Shown here piece after piece: positions 25,283 through 34,346 of a stretch of DNA of 64,000 bases. Below the pieces are notes generated by a model, which saw only the letters and a list, made by a program, of their open reading frames with translations, was not told the DNA's origin and did not search any database. Source of the DNA: Lachnoclostridium sp. An14 (GTDB taxonomy: Bacteria; Bacillota; Clostridia; Lachnospirales; Lachnospiraceae). Both the position numbers and the translations under genes were made by a program. Position 1 is the first letter of the stretch, and each line of letters opens with the position of its first letter. Where the stretch lies: NCBI RefSeq assembly GCF_002160755.1, contig NZ_NFLE01000007.1:62001-126000 (forward strand), given 5' to 3'.

Positions 25283-27478
25283 ATGGCAATCAGAATTGCG
25301 TTAGTCGGAAACCCTAACTGTGGGAAGACGACCATGTTCAATGCTCTCACCGGAGCGAACCAGTACGTGGGAAACTGGCCCGGCGTTACGGTGGAGAAAA
25401 AGGAAGGTAAATTAAAGGATTCCAAATCCGGCGAGGAGATCATCATCACCGACTTGCCGGGAATCTATTCTCTTTCCCCGTACACCTTAGAGGAAGTGGT
25501 GAGCCGGGACTACCTGTTAAAGGAGCGGCCCGACGCCGTCATCAACCTGGTGGACGCCACCAATATTGAGAGAAACTTATACCTGACCACTCAGGTGCTG
25601 GAAGTGGGAATCCCGGTGGTCATCGCCCTGAACATGAGCGACCTGTTAAAGAAAACGGGAGATAAGATCGATACGAAAAAGCTGGGGGCGTCCCTGGGCT
25701 GTGAGATCGTGGAGACCTCTGCCCTGAAAAAGACCGGCCTGAAGGAAGTGGTGGAGAAAGCGGTCCATCTGGCAAAATCCAAGGCCCAGACCCATCCCGG
25801 GAAGATGTTTGCCGGCGATGTGGAGGAGGCGATCTCCCAGGTGGAGGCCATGGTTCCCGCCGGTGTTTCCGACGTGCAGAAAAGATGGTACGCCATCAAG
25901 CTGTTAGAGAGAGATAAAAAGGTGGAGGCGGAGATTTCCCTGCCGGCCAGCGACAGGAGCGCGGTGGAGGAGAGAGTCAAAGCCCTGGAGGCAGCTCACG
26001 ACGACGACACAGAGAGCATTATCACCAATGAGCGGTATTTATACATAACCAAGCTGATCAGCCACACGGTGAAGAAGGCGGGACGGAAGATGTCCACGTC
26101 TGACAAGATTGACCAGATCGTCACCAACCGGATTTTGGGACTTCCCATTTTCGCCCTGGTGATGTGGCTGGTGTACTACGTTTCCGTGTCCACCGTGGGT
26201 ACCATGGGAACGGATTGGGCCAACGACAGCTTTGTGGCAGGCATCCAGGAGATGGTTTCCGCGGCCCTTGCAAGCGCCGGAGCCGGTGACCTGGTGAGCG
26301 GCCTGGTGGTGGACGGCATCATCGGCGGCCTGGGCGCGGTGTTCGGTTTCCTGCCCCAGATGGCCATTCTGTTCATCTTCTTATCCATCCTGGAGGACTG
26401 CGGCTACATGGTGCGTATCGCCTTCGTGATGGACCGGGTGTTCCGTCATTTCGGACTGTCCGGAAAATCCTTCATCCCGCTGCTGATTTCATCCGGCTGC
26501 GGAATTCCTGGAATCATGGCATCCAGGACCATTGAGAACGACAACGACAGAAGGCTGACCATCATGACGGCCACCTTCGTTCCCTGCGGAGCCAAGCTGC
26601 CGGTGATCGCCCTCATGGGCGGCCTGATCACCGGCTGGGCGACGGGAGATTACTCCGACGCCGGTTCCTGGGCATTTATCATGTATGTTGTGGGCGTTGC
26701 GGCTGTGCTCGTATCCGCCATTATGCTGAAAAAGACGAAACCCTTCTCCGGCGACGCCGCACCCTTCGTTATGGAGCTGCCGGCCTACCACGTTCCGTCC
26801 ATCAAGACGGTGGCCATCCATGTGTGGGAGAGACTGTGGAGCTTTATTAAGAAGGCGGGGACCATTCTGTTCCTGGCCTGCGTGGTGATGTGGGTTCTGT
26901 CCACCTTCGGCTTTACCGCGGACGGTTTTGGCATGGTAGAGGATAGCGCCGACAGCCTGATGGGTGTGGTAGGCGGCGCCATTGCTCCCCTGTTCCATCC
27001 CTTAGGCTGGGGCGTGGGCGAGTACGGATTTGCTCCTGTGGCCGCGTCTATCTCCGGTTTCAGCGCGAAGGAGAACATCGTTACCACCATCGGCATCCTG
27101 GCCGGCGTGGCAGAGGAAGCTGCGGAGGACGCCCCCACCGTTGCAGGCGCCATCAAGGCATGGTTCCCCAGCACGGCGGCGGCCATCTCCTTCCTGGTGT
27201 TTAATATGTTAAACTCCCCCTGTCTGGCGGCCATCGCCACCATGGCACAGCAGATGCAGTCCAGAAAGTGGTTCTGGTTCGCGATCCTGTTCCAGAACGC
27301 CTTCGCCTACTGCGTGAGCCTGATCATCTACCAGTTAGGTACGGTGATGATGGGTGGAGCCTTTGGGGCAGGTACCGTTGTGGCAGTGGTTCTGCTGGCG
27401 GGAATGCTCTATATGCTGTTCCGTCCTGACCCCTACAAGAACGCGAAGATCGCGGCCAAACGGTCTGTGACCGCGTAA
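25283..27478 (+). CDS. feoB: Ferrous iron transporter FeoB
   Basis: A 731-residue GTPase-linked membrane transporter for Fe(II). The N-terminal G domain has GNPNCGKTT at residues 8-16, NWPGVTVE, DLPGIYSL and NMSDL, followed by the helical GDI-like region. The membrane part includes the two Gate motifs (GCGIPGIMASRTIEN; NMLNSPCLAAIATM). FeoC is not seen. Expression is presumably iron-repressed through the upstream Fur-like box. Confidence 0.97.
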   Translation: MAIRIALVGNPNCGKTTMFNALTGANQYVGNWPGVTVEKKEGKLKDSKSGEEIIITDLPGIYSLSPYTLEEVVSRDYLLKERPDAVINLVDATNIERNLYLTTQVLEVGIPVVIALNMSDLLKKTGDKIDTKKLGASLGCEIVETSALKKTGLKEVVEKAVHLAKSKAQTHPGKMFAGDVEEAISQVEAMVPAGVSDVQKRWYAIKLLERDKKVEAEISLPASDRSAVEERVKALEAAHDDDTESIITNERYLYITKLISHTVKKAGRKMSTSDKIDQIVTNRILGLPIFALVMWLVYYVSVSTVGTMGTDWANDSFVAGIQEMVSAALASAGAGDLVSGLVVDGIIGGLGAVFGFLPQMAILFIFLSILEDCGYMVRIAFVMDRVFRHFGLSGKSFIPLLISSGCGIPGIMASRTIENDNDRRLTIMTATFVPCGAKLPVIALMGGLITGWATGDYSDAGSWAFIMYVVGVAAVLVSAIMLKKTKPFSGDAAPFVMELPAYHVPSIKTVAIHVWERLWSFIKKAGTILFLACVVMWVLSTFGFTADGFGMVEDSADSLMGVVGGAIAPLFHPLGWGVGEYGFAPVAASISGFSAKENIVTTIGILAGVAEEAAEDAPTVAGAIKAWFPSTAAAISFLVFNMLNSPCLAAIATMAQQMQSRKWFWFAILFQNAFAYCVSLIIYQLGTVMMGGAFGAGTVVAVVLLAGMLYMLFRPDPYKNAKIAAKRSVTA

Positions 27479-27544
27479 AGGGAACCTGCGGGAAATTTCC
27501 GCGGAGCCTGAAAAGGCAATAGAAATAGATTCATCAAATAGAAA

Positions 27545-27613
27545 CAGCCAGCCGCTCCGGCGGGAACCGGGTCCTTAAAGGGCCGGTTCCCCGGGGCGGC
27601 TGGCTGTCTTTTT
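27545..27613 (+). terminator. Terminator after feoB
   Basis: CAGCCAGCCGC (27545) pairs with GCGGCTGGCTG (27596), with an inner GGAACCGG/CCGGTTCC stem, followed by TCTTTTT. Confidence 0.88.
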
Positions 27614-27652
27614 GTAATATGGGAAACGATGTTTTCTGTGGCGCGAAACTGC
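27614..27652 (+). repeat. Dispersed repeat, copy H (truncated)
   Basis: Only the palindromic start (GTAATATGGGAAAC..GTTTTCTGTGGCGC) is left, again directly after the feoB terminator T-run. Confidence 0.5.
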
Positions 27653-27655
27653 CGT

Positions 27656-28255
27656 TCACGGCTGTTTCAGATCAAATTCGTACTTCTCATAGGCATTGAT
27701 GATGGTGGTCTGGCCGTAGCGGCTGACCCGTTTGGCCAGAGGATTGTAGGAGAGGTGAATGTGGCCGTGGACGAAAAAGGCGGGGCGGTAGGTCTCCATC
27801 AGGGTGCGGAAGACCTGGAAACCGGTGTGGGTGAGGCTGGTCCCGTCCCCCAGCCGGTAGGCGGGAGCGTGGGTCACCAATACGTCAAAGCCCCGGTGGC
27901 GTTTCAGCTGAAACCACAGCCTGGCGGCCCGCATCCGCATTCCCAGCTCCGTGTACTGAAAGGGCCCCGGCTTATAGCGCATGGAGCCGCCCAGTCCCAG
28001 GAACCGGACGCCCTCGTACTCATAGATCCGGTCCTCGATGGAAATGCAGCCCTCCGGCGGGATGCGCTCGTAGCAGCCGTCGTGGTTTCCGTGGACATAG
28101 AGCACCGGCCCGGAGAAAAAGGTGGCCAGAAAGGAGAGGTAGCGGGGGTCCAAATCCCCGCAGGAGACGATGACGTCCACATCCTTTAACCGTTCCGGCT
28201 GGAAGTAGTCCCACAGGGCCGGGGATTCCTGGTCGGCGATGGCTAGGATTCTCAT
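27656..28255 (-). CDS. Metallophosphoesterase
   Basis: A 199-residue calcineurin-like phosphoesterase. The metal-site motifs are SCGDLDPRY near residue 32, GNHDG near 57, VTHAP near 120 and FVHGHIH near 162. The first D-x-H block is altered (IADQESP), so ligand I should be checked. Its start overlaps the stop of the preceding ParB/BMP gene as ATGA, so the two are translated together. The substrate could be a nucleotide or a phosphodiester. Confidence 0.82.
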   Translation of the reverse strand: MRILAIADQESPALWDYFQPERLKDVDVIVSCGDLDPRYLSFLATFFSGPVLYVHGNHDGCYERIPPEGCISIEDRIYEYEGVRFLGLGGSMRYKPGPFQYTELGMRMRAARLWFQLKRHRGFDVLVTHAPAYRLGDGTSLTHTGFQVFRTLMETYRPAFFVHGHIHLSYNPLAKRVSRYGQTTIINAYEKYEFDLKQP

Positions 28256-30180
28256 AACAGGCCGTCCTTTCCCGGAAAGATCCCCTGGGTCTCCATCATC
28301 TGGGCCGCTTCCGTATCCAGCTCCTCCGGGGATGGGAGGCGTCCCATCACGTTGGAGGCCAGCCAGTCCATGTGGATGATCTGGGCGGGGGAGAGCTCGG
28401 CGGCGCCGGGAGAGCGCAGGATCCCTTCCTGATCATAGAGGGCTCCGGAAAAGATCTGGAAACTGCCGTTTACGATCTGATCCTTCACCAGCTCCATGAG
28501 CCGGCGGGAGCGGGCGGGGATGGATTTGGAGCAGATCACGTCGATGATGCCGGAGGAAATGCCCCACCAGTAGTTGATGGAATCCCCGTCGGAGACGGGC
28601 AGAGAGCGGCTCCAGCGTCCGTTTACAATGGTCTGGAGGATGCGGTGGTAAAATTTCCCCCAGTGCCAGATGGAGGAGGCCAGGCTGATGCCTCCCGGTT
28701 CCCCGGTGCGGTACAGGCCGTAGGGGCTGGGGGCATGGGCGGGAGCCAGCAGGTCAGGGCCGGAGATGAGGGATACGCCGGCGTCCTTTAAAGTCTGTTC
28801 CCCGCCTCCACCTTTTAAGGAAGACCAGGAGAGATAGACCTTTGCCTCCGGATCCACCATCTGGACGCCCAGGGCAAAGGCATTGATGGAGGCGGCAGTC
28901 CCGAAGATGGGGAAATCCGCCATGTAGCCGATGCGGCCGCTGCCGGAGAGAATGCCCGCCAGCATTCCCACCAGGAATTTCGCCTCGTACAGCCGTCCGT
29001 AGTAGGTGCGCAGATGGCCGCTGTAGGTGTTCAGGGAGCAGTTTAAGATCTTTACCTCCGGGTAGCGGATGCTGGCCCGGATGCTGGAGTTTAAAAACCG
29101 GGGGGAGGTGGTGAAGATTACCTGACAGCCCTCAGACACCGCCTGTTCAATGGCGGCCATGCTCCCGTCCCCCGTCCGGATGCCGTCGTAAACCTTCGTG
29201 GTAAGGGTGGTTCCCATCTGATCCTCCAGATAGAGCCGTCCCAGGTCGTGGGCATAGGTCCAGTCAGAGGTCAGGGCGGTGCCGTAATGGACAAAGCCCA
29301 CCTTTAACCGTCCCGGCCGGGCAGGAGGAATGAGCTTTTGAATCAGGGAGGTTTTTTCCGGGGCGGCGGGCTGCATCACCAGGCGCACCGTGCCGCCGGA
29401 GCCCATGGCCTCCAGATCCGGCCAGAGGAGGGCGATTTCCCGCCGCAGCTGATCCATGGATTTCTGCAAAAGGCCGTCCCAGCCGTAGACGCCAAGGTAG
29501 AGGAGAAATCCGTCTCCCGCGGTGATGGAAAGCTTTCCGCCCCCCTTTTCCCGGTAGATTTCCCCAAAACGCAGGAAGGCGGAGGAGAAGGCCTGACGCT
29601 CCTCCCGGCTCCAGTTTTCCTGGGGATCCTTTCCCAGAAGGCGGCAGAGCTTTGGAAAGCTGCCTTCCTTGGAAAAATAGATGGTGTTGATGCCGGAGAC
29701 CCGGTAAAAGTCCATGTATTCGTAATAGATTTTTAAGTCCGGGCTGTCTCCGGGGGCGGGGATGATTCTGGTCACGTATCCGGGAATGCTGACGGCGTCG
29801 GAGAATTTCATCACGCTCACCCGCTTATTTCCTTCTATAATATAGTAGTTGTTCATGAATTCGCAGGCGATGACCGGCTCTCTGATACCCTCTGACAGGT
29901 GGGACTGATAGAGGGAGGACCATTTGTCGGCAAACTCGGAGGTCTCCGGCAGCAGAGGCATGAAGTTTCCGGCGAAGGCTTTGGTGCGGCCGGAGGTCTT
30001 GGTGCCGGCGATGCGGGAGATGGGGATTTCCACCAGGCCCAGGTCTGCCTCCCCCACCGTGTCCGTGAAGGGGAGGATTTCATCCAGCACCTGGAGATAA
30101 GGGTTTTTCCTGTCCTCCAAGTCCTGGCGGTAGGCTTTTAAGGCCAGTTTCCTGGCTTTTGCGTATTCTGGTACTGCCAT
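28252..30180 (-). CDS. ParB-like N-terminus fused to BMP ligand-binding domain
   Basis: A 642-residue protein with no signal peptide, hence probably cytoplasmic. Residues about 45-140 resemble a ParB/sulfiredoxin-like fold (LVEIPISRIAGT; REPVIACEFMNNYYIIEGNKRVSVMKF). Residues about 285-590 match the BMP/PnrA periplasmic-binding family (KVGFVHYGTALTSDWTYAHDLGR; GRIGYMADFPIFGTAASINAFALG), whose known members bind purine nucleosides outside the cell. It starts one base after the AraC stop and overlaps the phosphoesterase. Function is unknown; an intracellular nucleoside sensor is a guess. Confidence 0.75.
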   Translation of the reverse strand: MAVPEYAKARKLALKAYRQDLEDRKNPYLQVLDEILPFTDTVGEADLGLVEIPISRIAGTKTSGRTKAFAGNFMPLLPETSEFADKWSSLYQSHLSEGIREPVIACEFMNNYYIIEGNKRVSVMKFSDAVSIPGYVTRIIPAPGDSPDLKIYYEYMDFYRVSGINTIYFSKEGSFPKLCRLLGKDPQENWSREERQAFSSAFLRFGEIYREKGGGKLSITAGDGFLLYLGVYGWDGLLQKSMDQLRREIALLWPDLEAMGSGGTVRLVMQPAAPEKTSLIQKLIPPARPGRLKVGFVHYGTALTSDWTYAHDLGRLYLEDQMGTTLTTKVYDGIRTGDGSMAAIEQAVSEGCQVIFTTSPRFLNSSIRASIRYPEVKILNCSLNTYSGHLRTYYGRLYEAKFLVGMLAGILSGSGRIGYMADFPIFGTAASINAFALGVQMVDPEAKVYLSWSSLKGGGGEQTLKDAGVSLISGPDLLAPAHAPSPYGLYRTGEPGGISLASSIWHWGKFYHRILQTIVNGRWSRSLPVSDGDSINYWWGISSGIIDVICSKSIPARSRRLMELVKDQIVNGSFQIFSGALYDQEGILRSPGAAELSPAQIIHMDWLASNVMGRLPSPEELDTEAAQMMETQGIFPGKDGLL

Positions 30181-30181
30181 G

Positions 30182-31099
30182 TTAGCGACTCCTTTCTGGC
30201 CCCGGCTCCGGGGCGGTGCCGTCCTCTGTTTCCCGGCGGTTCAGCTTGGGAAGGGGGCGGTTTTGTTCCCTCCAGTGGTTGGGGGAAACGCCGAAGATGG
30301 TTTTGTAGGCCCGGGAGAAGTGGAGCTGGTTGGGATAGCCGCACATTTTTCCCACTTCGCTGACGCTCATGTCGGAAAATTTTAAAAGCTCCGCGGCCCG
30401 GTTCATGCGGTAGTACATGAGGAAATGCTGCAAAGTCTGGTTGGTGCCCTCCCGGAACAGCTTTCCTAAATAGTTGCGGTTTAAATTGCAGAAGGCGGCC
30501 ACGTCCTCTACGGTGATGGGGCGGCTGTAGTTCTGTTCGATGAAGGAGATGGCCTCCTTGATGTAGAAATCCTTCAGCTTGCCCGCCGGCACCGGTTTGG
30601 CGGAGGCGGAGCAGCGGATCAGGCAGTCGATGAACAGGTACAGGTGGCCGATCTGGTAAATGGGAGAGTGGGCCGGGTTGTCCACGATGGCCATAAGCTC
30701 GTCCCGGATCAGGGCGGCGTGCTCCCGCTTTTTAGGCCGGTACACGGGAGAGTCGAAGCTTAAGCCGGCCATTTCCATGTACTCCAGCGCCTTTACCCCG
30801 TCAAATTCCACCCAGGCGTACTCCCAGGGGAGGTGCTCGTCGGCGTAGTAGGTATTTACCTGGCCGGGGCAGATGAGAAAGCCCTGGCAGGCCTCCAGAC
30901 GGTGCAGGTGGGTGGTCCCGGAGGAATCGTTGGAGCTTAAATATCCCTTTCCGGAGAAGATAAAGTGAAACAGGTAGTGGTTCCGCTTGGCCGGGCCGTA
31001 GGAATGCAGGGGGGCGCACTCCTCCCAGCCGTACTGAAAAATGGACAGGTCAATATTTTTGTCGTTTTGAAAAACCCCGAATTTAAAGTTCTTTTCCAT
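30182..31099 (-). CDS. AraC-family regulator (MsmR/RafR-like)
   Basis: A 305-residue transcription regulator. The N-terminal cupin-like sensor (HYLFHFIFSGKGYLSS; CPGQVNTYYADEHLPW) precedes two helix-turn-helix motifs in the last 100 residues (TVEDVAAFCNLNRNYLGKLF; SVSEVGKMCGYPNQLHFSRAYK). AGGAGGACAT precedes the ATG. It diverges from the sugar operon, as MsmR-type activators do, so it probably senses an alpha-galactoside or melibiose. It also leads the ParB/BMP-phosphoesterase unit. Confidence 0.92.
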   Translation of the reverse strand: MEKNFKFGVFQNDKNIDLSIFQYGWEECAPLHSYGPAKRNHYLFHFIFSGKGYLSSNDSSGTTHLHRLEACQGFLICPGQVNTYYADEHLPWEYAWVEFDGVKALEYMEMAGLSFDSPVYRPKKREHAALIRDELMAIVDNPAHSPIYQIGHLYLFIDCLIRCSASAKPVPAGKLKDFYIKEAISFIEQNYSRPITVEDVAAFCNLNRNYLGKLFREGTNQTLQHFLMYYRMNRAAELLKFSDMSVSEVGKMCGYPNQLHFSRAYKTIFGVSPNHWREQNRPLPKLNRRETEDGTAPEPGPERSR

Positions 31100-31111
31100 G
31101 ATGTCCTCCTA

Positions 31112-31168
31112 TATACCAAAATGATAGCACATTGTACAAAAATTGTATAGATCTTACATTTTGGTATA
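31112..31168. promoter_or_regulatory. Operator-like inverted repeat between AraC gene and sugar operon
   Basis: TATACCAAAATG (31112-31123) and CATTTTGGTATA (31157-31168) are perfect inverted copies 33 bases apart. One half lies just upstream of the regulator gene. The other is about 50-60 bases before the predicted sugar-operon start. This fits looping autoregulation and activation by the AraC protein. Confidence 0.65.
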
Positions 31169-31210
31169 TAAATGCTTTTCCTGTTCATATCAGGGGATTT
31201 GTGGAATTGA

Positions 31211-31240
31211 TATAATTCAAATACAAACTAATATTAGTTT
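31211..31240 (+). promoter_or_regulatory. Sugar operon promoter region with palindrome
   Basis: TATAAT at 31211-31216 lacks a recognisable -35, as expected for an activator-dependent promoter. Just after it, AAACTAATATTAGTTT (31225-31240) is a perfect 16-base palindrome around the expected start, which looks like a repressor site. Confidence 0.55.
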
Positions 31241-31271
31241 ATGTCCTAAATACACAAAAGGAGGGAAAAGT

Positions 31272-32564
31272 GTGAAGAAACGAAAAACAGCGATTTCGCT
31301 GCTGGCGGCCTGCGGGGCCGCGGTGATCCTCGGCGGATGTAGCACTGGCACGTCCGACGGAAAGACCCATCTCACGTTTCAGATCTGGGACATCGCCCAG
31401 AGGGACGGAATGCAGGCGATCTGCGACGCCTATACGGCGAAACACCCGGACGTGGTGATCGAGGTGCAGGTAACCAGCTGGAGCGAGTACTGGACGAAAC
31501 TGGAGGCGGCAGCCATCTCCAACCAGATGCCGGACATCTTCTGGATGCACACCAACGAGATCCTGAAGTATGCCGACTACGGCAAGATCGCGGATCTCAC
31601 CGATCTGTACGATGGGGAAGACCCGGACTACTTTAAGGACCATTTCTCCGAGGTGTCCTTAAAGAACGTCCAGGGAAGCGACGGGCGCTATTACGGCGTG
31701 CCCAAGGACAAGGACACGGTGGGCCTTGTCTACAATAAGGAAATGTTCGATGCGGCAGGAGTGGCCTACCCGGACGAGACCTGGACCTGGGATGACCTGT
31801 GCGACGCCTCCCAGAAGATCTATGACGCCACCGGAAAGTACGGCTATATGGCCTACGGCGACGATCAGCTGGGCTACTGGAACTTCGTGTACCAGAACGG
31901 AGGCTACATCCTGGCGGAGGACAACATCACCGGCGGCTTTGACAACCAGGCCACGAAGGACGCCATGAAATTCTACATCGACCTGCAGAAGGAGGACTGG
32001 TGCCCGGATCAGAACTATTTCGCGGAGACGTCTCCCGGAACGGCCTTTTTCTCTGAGCAGGGGGCCATGTTCCTGGAGGGCAACTGGAACATTTTAAGCG
32101 AGATGAACAACTACCCCAATATGCAGGGAAAATGGGACGTAGCTGTGCTGCCCATGTGCCCGAACCCGGCGTCCGGAGACGGCAGAGCCACCATTTCCAA
32201 CGGTCTGTGCTACGCCACCTCCCCCGCCAATAAGAATTTGGAGCTGGTAAAGGATGTGCTCCGTTTCTTCGGCTCCGAGGAGGGCCAGCGGCTGCAGGGA
32301 GAATCCGGCGCGGCCATCCCGGCTTACGAGGGTCTGGAGCAGACCTGGATCGACGTGTTCGACCAGTTTGACTACCGGCTGAACGTGGAGTGTTTCGTGG
32401 ATATGTTCGAGTACAGCGTGCAGTCCGTCAACAACAAGTACCGTTCCGTCTGGAAACCGGATGTGACGGAGAACCTGCTGAAGATCTATTCCGGACAGAT
32501 CAGCTTTGAGGACGGAATGGCGGCCATGCAGGAGGCGTTGAAAAAGGCTGCCGAGGACGATTAA
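31272..32564 (+). CDS. Sugar ABC transporter substrate-binding lipoprotein
   Basis: Extracellular solute-binding protein, family 1, 430 residues. The start is GTG at 31272, set by AAAGGAGGG at 31257-31265. Frames opening earlier at 31143 lie in the promoter. A signal peptide with lipobox ILGGC gives a lipid anchor. The mature part has LTFQIWDIAQRDGMQAI and YGVPKDKDTVGLVYNKEMFDAAG, typical of MsmE/RafE-like oligosaccharide binders. Two permeases follow, and the ATPase lies at the operon end. Confidence 0.93.
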   Translation: MKKRKTAISLLAACGAAVILGGCSTGTSDGKTHLTFQIWDIAQRDGMQAICDAYTAKHPDVVIEVQVTSWSEYWTKLEAAAISNQMPDIFWMHTNEILKYADYGKIADLTDLYDGEDPDYFKDHFSEVSLKNVQGSDGRYYGVPKDKDTVGLVYNKEMFDAAGVAYPDETWTWDDLCDASQKIYDATGKYGYMAYGDDQLGYWNFVYQNGGYILAEDNITGGFDNQATKDAMKFYIDLQKEDWCPDQNYFAETSPGTAFFSEQGAMFLEGNWNILSEMNNYPNMQGKWDVAVLPMCPNPASGDGRATISNGLCYATSPANKNLELVKDVLRFFGSEEGQRLQGESGAAIPAYEGLEQTWIDVFDQFDYRLNVECFVDMFEYSVQSVNNKYRSVWKPDVTENLLKIYSGQISFEDGMAAMQEALKKAAEDD

Positions 32565-32575
32565 GGAGGGGGATT

Positions 32576-33472
32576 ATGGCAAATATGACGGCGAAGGCCA
32601 GCAGGCACGCGAAGTCCGAGAGCCGGTGGGGATACCTGATGGTAGCGCCCACGGTGATCGGCCTGCTGGTGTTAAATATCTATCCGTTCCTGGATACCAT
32701 CAAGTTAAGCTTTTCCAAGACCAGGCCCTTTGGCCTCTACGAGCTCAGAGGACTGGAAAACTACATAGAAATGTTCGCCAGCCCGGAGTTCTGGAGAGCG
32801 AATTTAAACACCATTTACTTCTGTATCCTGACGGTTCCCCTGGGAATTTTCTTAGCCCTGGTGGTGGCGGTTATGTTAAACGCCAAGATCAAGGGAAGGA
32901 CGTTTTTCCGGGCCGTGTTCTTCCTTCCCATGGTTGTGGCCCCGGCGGCAGTGGCCATGGTGTGGAAATGGATGTTCAACACGGAGTACGGAATCATCAA
33001 CACCCTGCTGGCCCACAAAATCAACTGGATCACCGATCCCAATATCGTCATGGTGGCCTGCGCCATTGTGGCAGTGTGGTCCGCCATCGGATATGACGCG
33101 GTGCTGTTGCTTTCCGGCCTGCAGAATATTTCAAAATCCTATTACGAGGCGGCCAGCCTGGACGGAGCCACCAAGCTCCAGCAATTTTTCCACATTACCC
33201 TGCCCATGGTTTCCCCCACCCTGTTTGTGGTGCTGATCATGAGGCTGATGTCTTCCATTAAGGTATACGATCTGATCTATATGCTGGTGGAGGAATCGAA
33301 CCCGGCCCTAAACAACGCCCAGTCCCTGATGTACCTGTTCTACCGGGAATCCTTCGTCACCGGAAACAGGGGCCTTGGCTCCTCAGTGGTGATCTGGACG
33401 GTGGCTCTCATCGGCCTGGTGACGGTGGTGCAGTTCTGGGGCCAGAAGAAATGGGTCAATTACGAGGTGTAG
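32576..33472 (+). CDS. Sugar ABC transporter permease (MalF/MsmF type)
   Basis: A 298-residue inner-membrane permease with six predicted helices. The cytoplasmic EAA loop YYEAASLDGATKLQQFFHITLPM docks the ATPase. It sits 11 bases after the binding-protein gene, with AGGAGGGG in front. It matches the first of the two permeases of msm/raf systems. Confidence 0.94.
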   Translation: MANMTAKASRHAKSESRWGYLMVAPTVIGLLVLNIYPFLDTIKLSFSKTRPFGLYELRGLENYIEMFASPEFWRANLNTIYFCILTVPLGIFLALVVAVMLNAKIKGRTFFRAVFFLPMVVAPAAVAMVWKWMFNTEYGIINTLLAHKINWITDPNIVMVACAIVAVWSAIGYDAVLLLSGLQNISKSYYEAASLDGATKLQQFFHITLPMVSPTLFVVLIMRLMSSIKVYDLIYMLVEESNPALNNAQSLMYLFYRESFVTGNRGLGSSVVIWTVALIGLVTVVQFWGQKKWVNYEV

Positions 33473-33485
33473 AAAGGAGCTGCGT

Positions 33486-34322
33486 ATGAATTCATCATTA
33501 GAGAGATCCAGACGGATCCGGACAATCGGAATCTATGCCTTTTTCGCCATCGGCTGCATTGTCATGGTGTTCCCCTTCGTGTGGATGTTCCTGACCAGCT
33601 TTAAGACGGTGGAGGAGAGCATGATCGTGCCGCCCACCATCCTTCCGGCGGAGTGGCAGACCAAAAACTTTACGGATGCCATGGCGTCCCTTCCCTTTTT
33701 CGCCCTGTACAAGAATACCATCCTGATGGTGTTCTGGAGAGTGGTGTGCGCGGTGCTGTTTTCCTCCATGGCGGGCTACGCCTTCGCGAAACTGCGCTTT
33801 AAGGGAAAAAACCTTCTGTTTTCTCTGGTTCTGATGCAGATGATGCTTCCGTCCCAGATTTTCATCACTCCTCAGTACCAGATGTTAGCGAAACTGGGCC
33901 TGACCAACACCATATTTGCCCTGGTGTTCCCCGGACTGGTGAGCGCCTTCGGCACCTTCTTTTTGAGGCAGGCGTACCTGGGGATTCCCGATGAGATCGC
34001 GGAGGCGGCCTATCTGGACGGCTGCAACCAGTGGCAGACCTTTGTGAAAGTGATGGCGCCTCTTACCAAGGCATCCATGGCGGCTCTGGCGGTGTTCACC
34101 GCGGTGTTTGCCTACGGAGACCTGATGTGGCCCCTCATTGTCAATACAGATTTGAACATGATGACGCTGTCCTCCGGACTGGCGACCCTAAGAGGCCAGT
34201 TCAGCACCAATTTCCCGGTGATGATGGCCGGCTCCCTGCTGGCGATGATCCCCATGGTGGTGCTGTACCTGTTCTTCCAGAAACAGTTCATCGAGGGCGT
34301 GGCCATGACCGGCGGAAAATAA
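33486..34322 (+). CDS. Sugar ABC transporter permease (MalG/MsmG type)
   Basis: A 278-residue permease, the partner of the preceding one. The EAA loop is IAEAAYLDGCNQWQTFVKVMAPL, and the C-terminus QFIEGVAMTGGK is diagnostic of the MalG/UgpE group. AGAAAGGAG lies before the ATG. It is separated from the first permease by 13 bases and from the alpha-galactosidase by 24. Confidence 0.94.
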   Translation: MNSSLERSRRIRTIGIYAFFAIGCIVMVFPFVWMFLTSFKTVEESMIVPPTILPAEWQTKNFTDAMASLPFFALYKNTILMVFWRVVCAVLFSSMAGYAFAKLRFKGKNLLFSLVLMQMMLPSQIFITPQYQMLAKLGLTNTIFALVFPGLVSAFGTFFLRQAYLGIPDEIAEAAYLDGCNQWQTFVKVMAPLTKASMAALAVFTAVFAYGDLMWPLIVNTDLNMMTLSSGLATLRGQFSTNFPVMMAGSLLAMIPMVVLYLFFQKQFIEGVAMTGGK

Positions 34323-34346
34323 CAAATACAGACAGGATGATGATTT

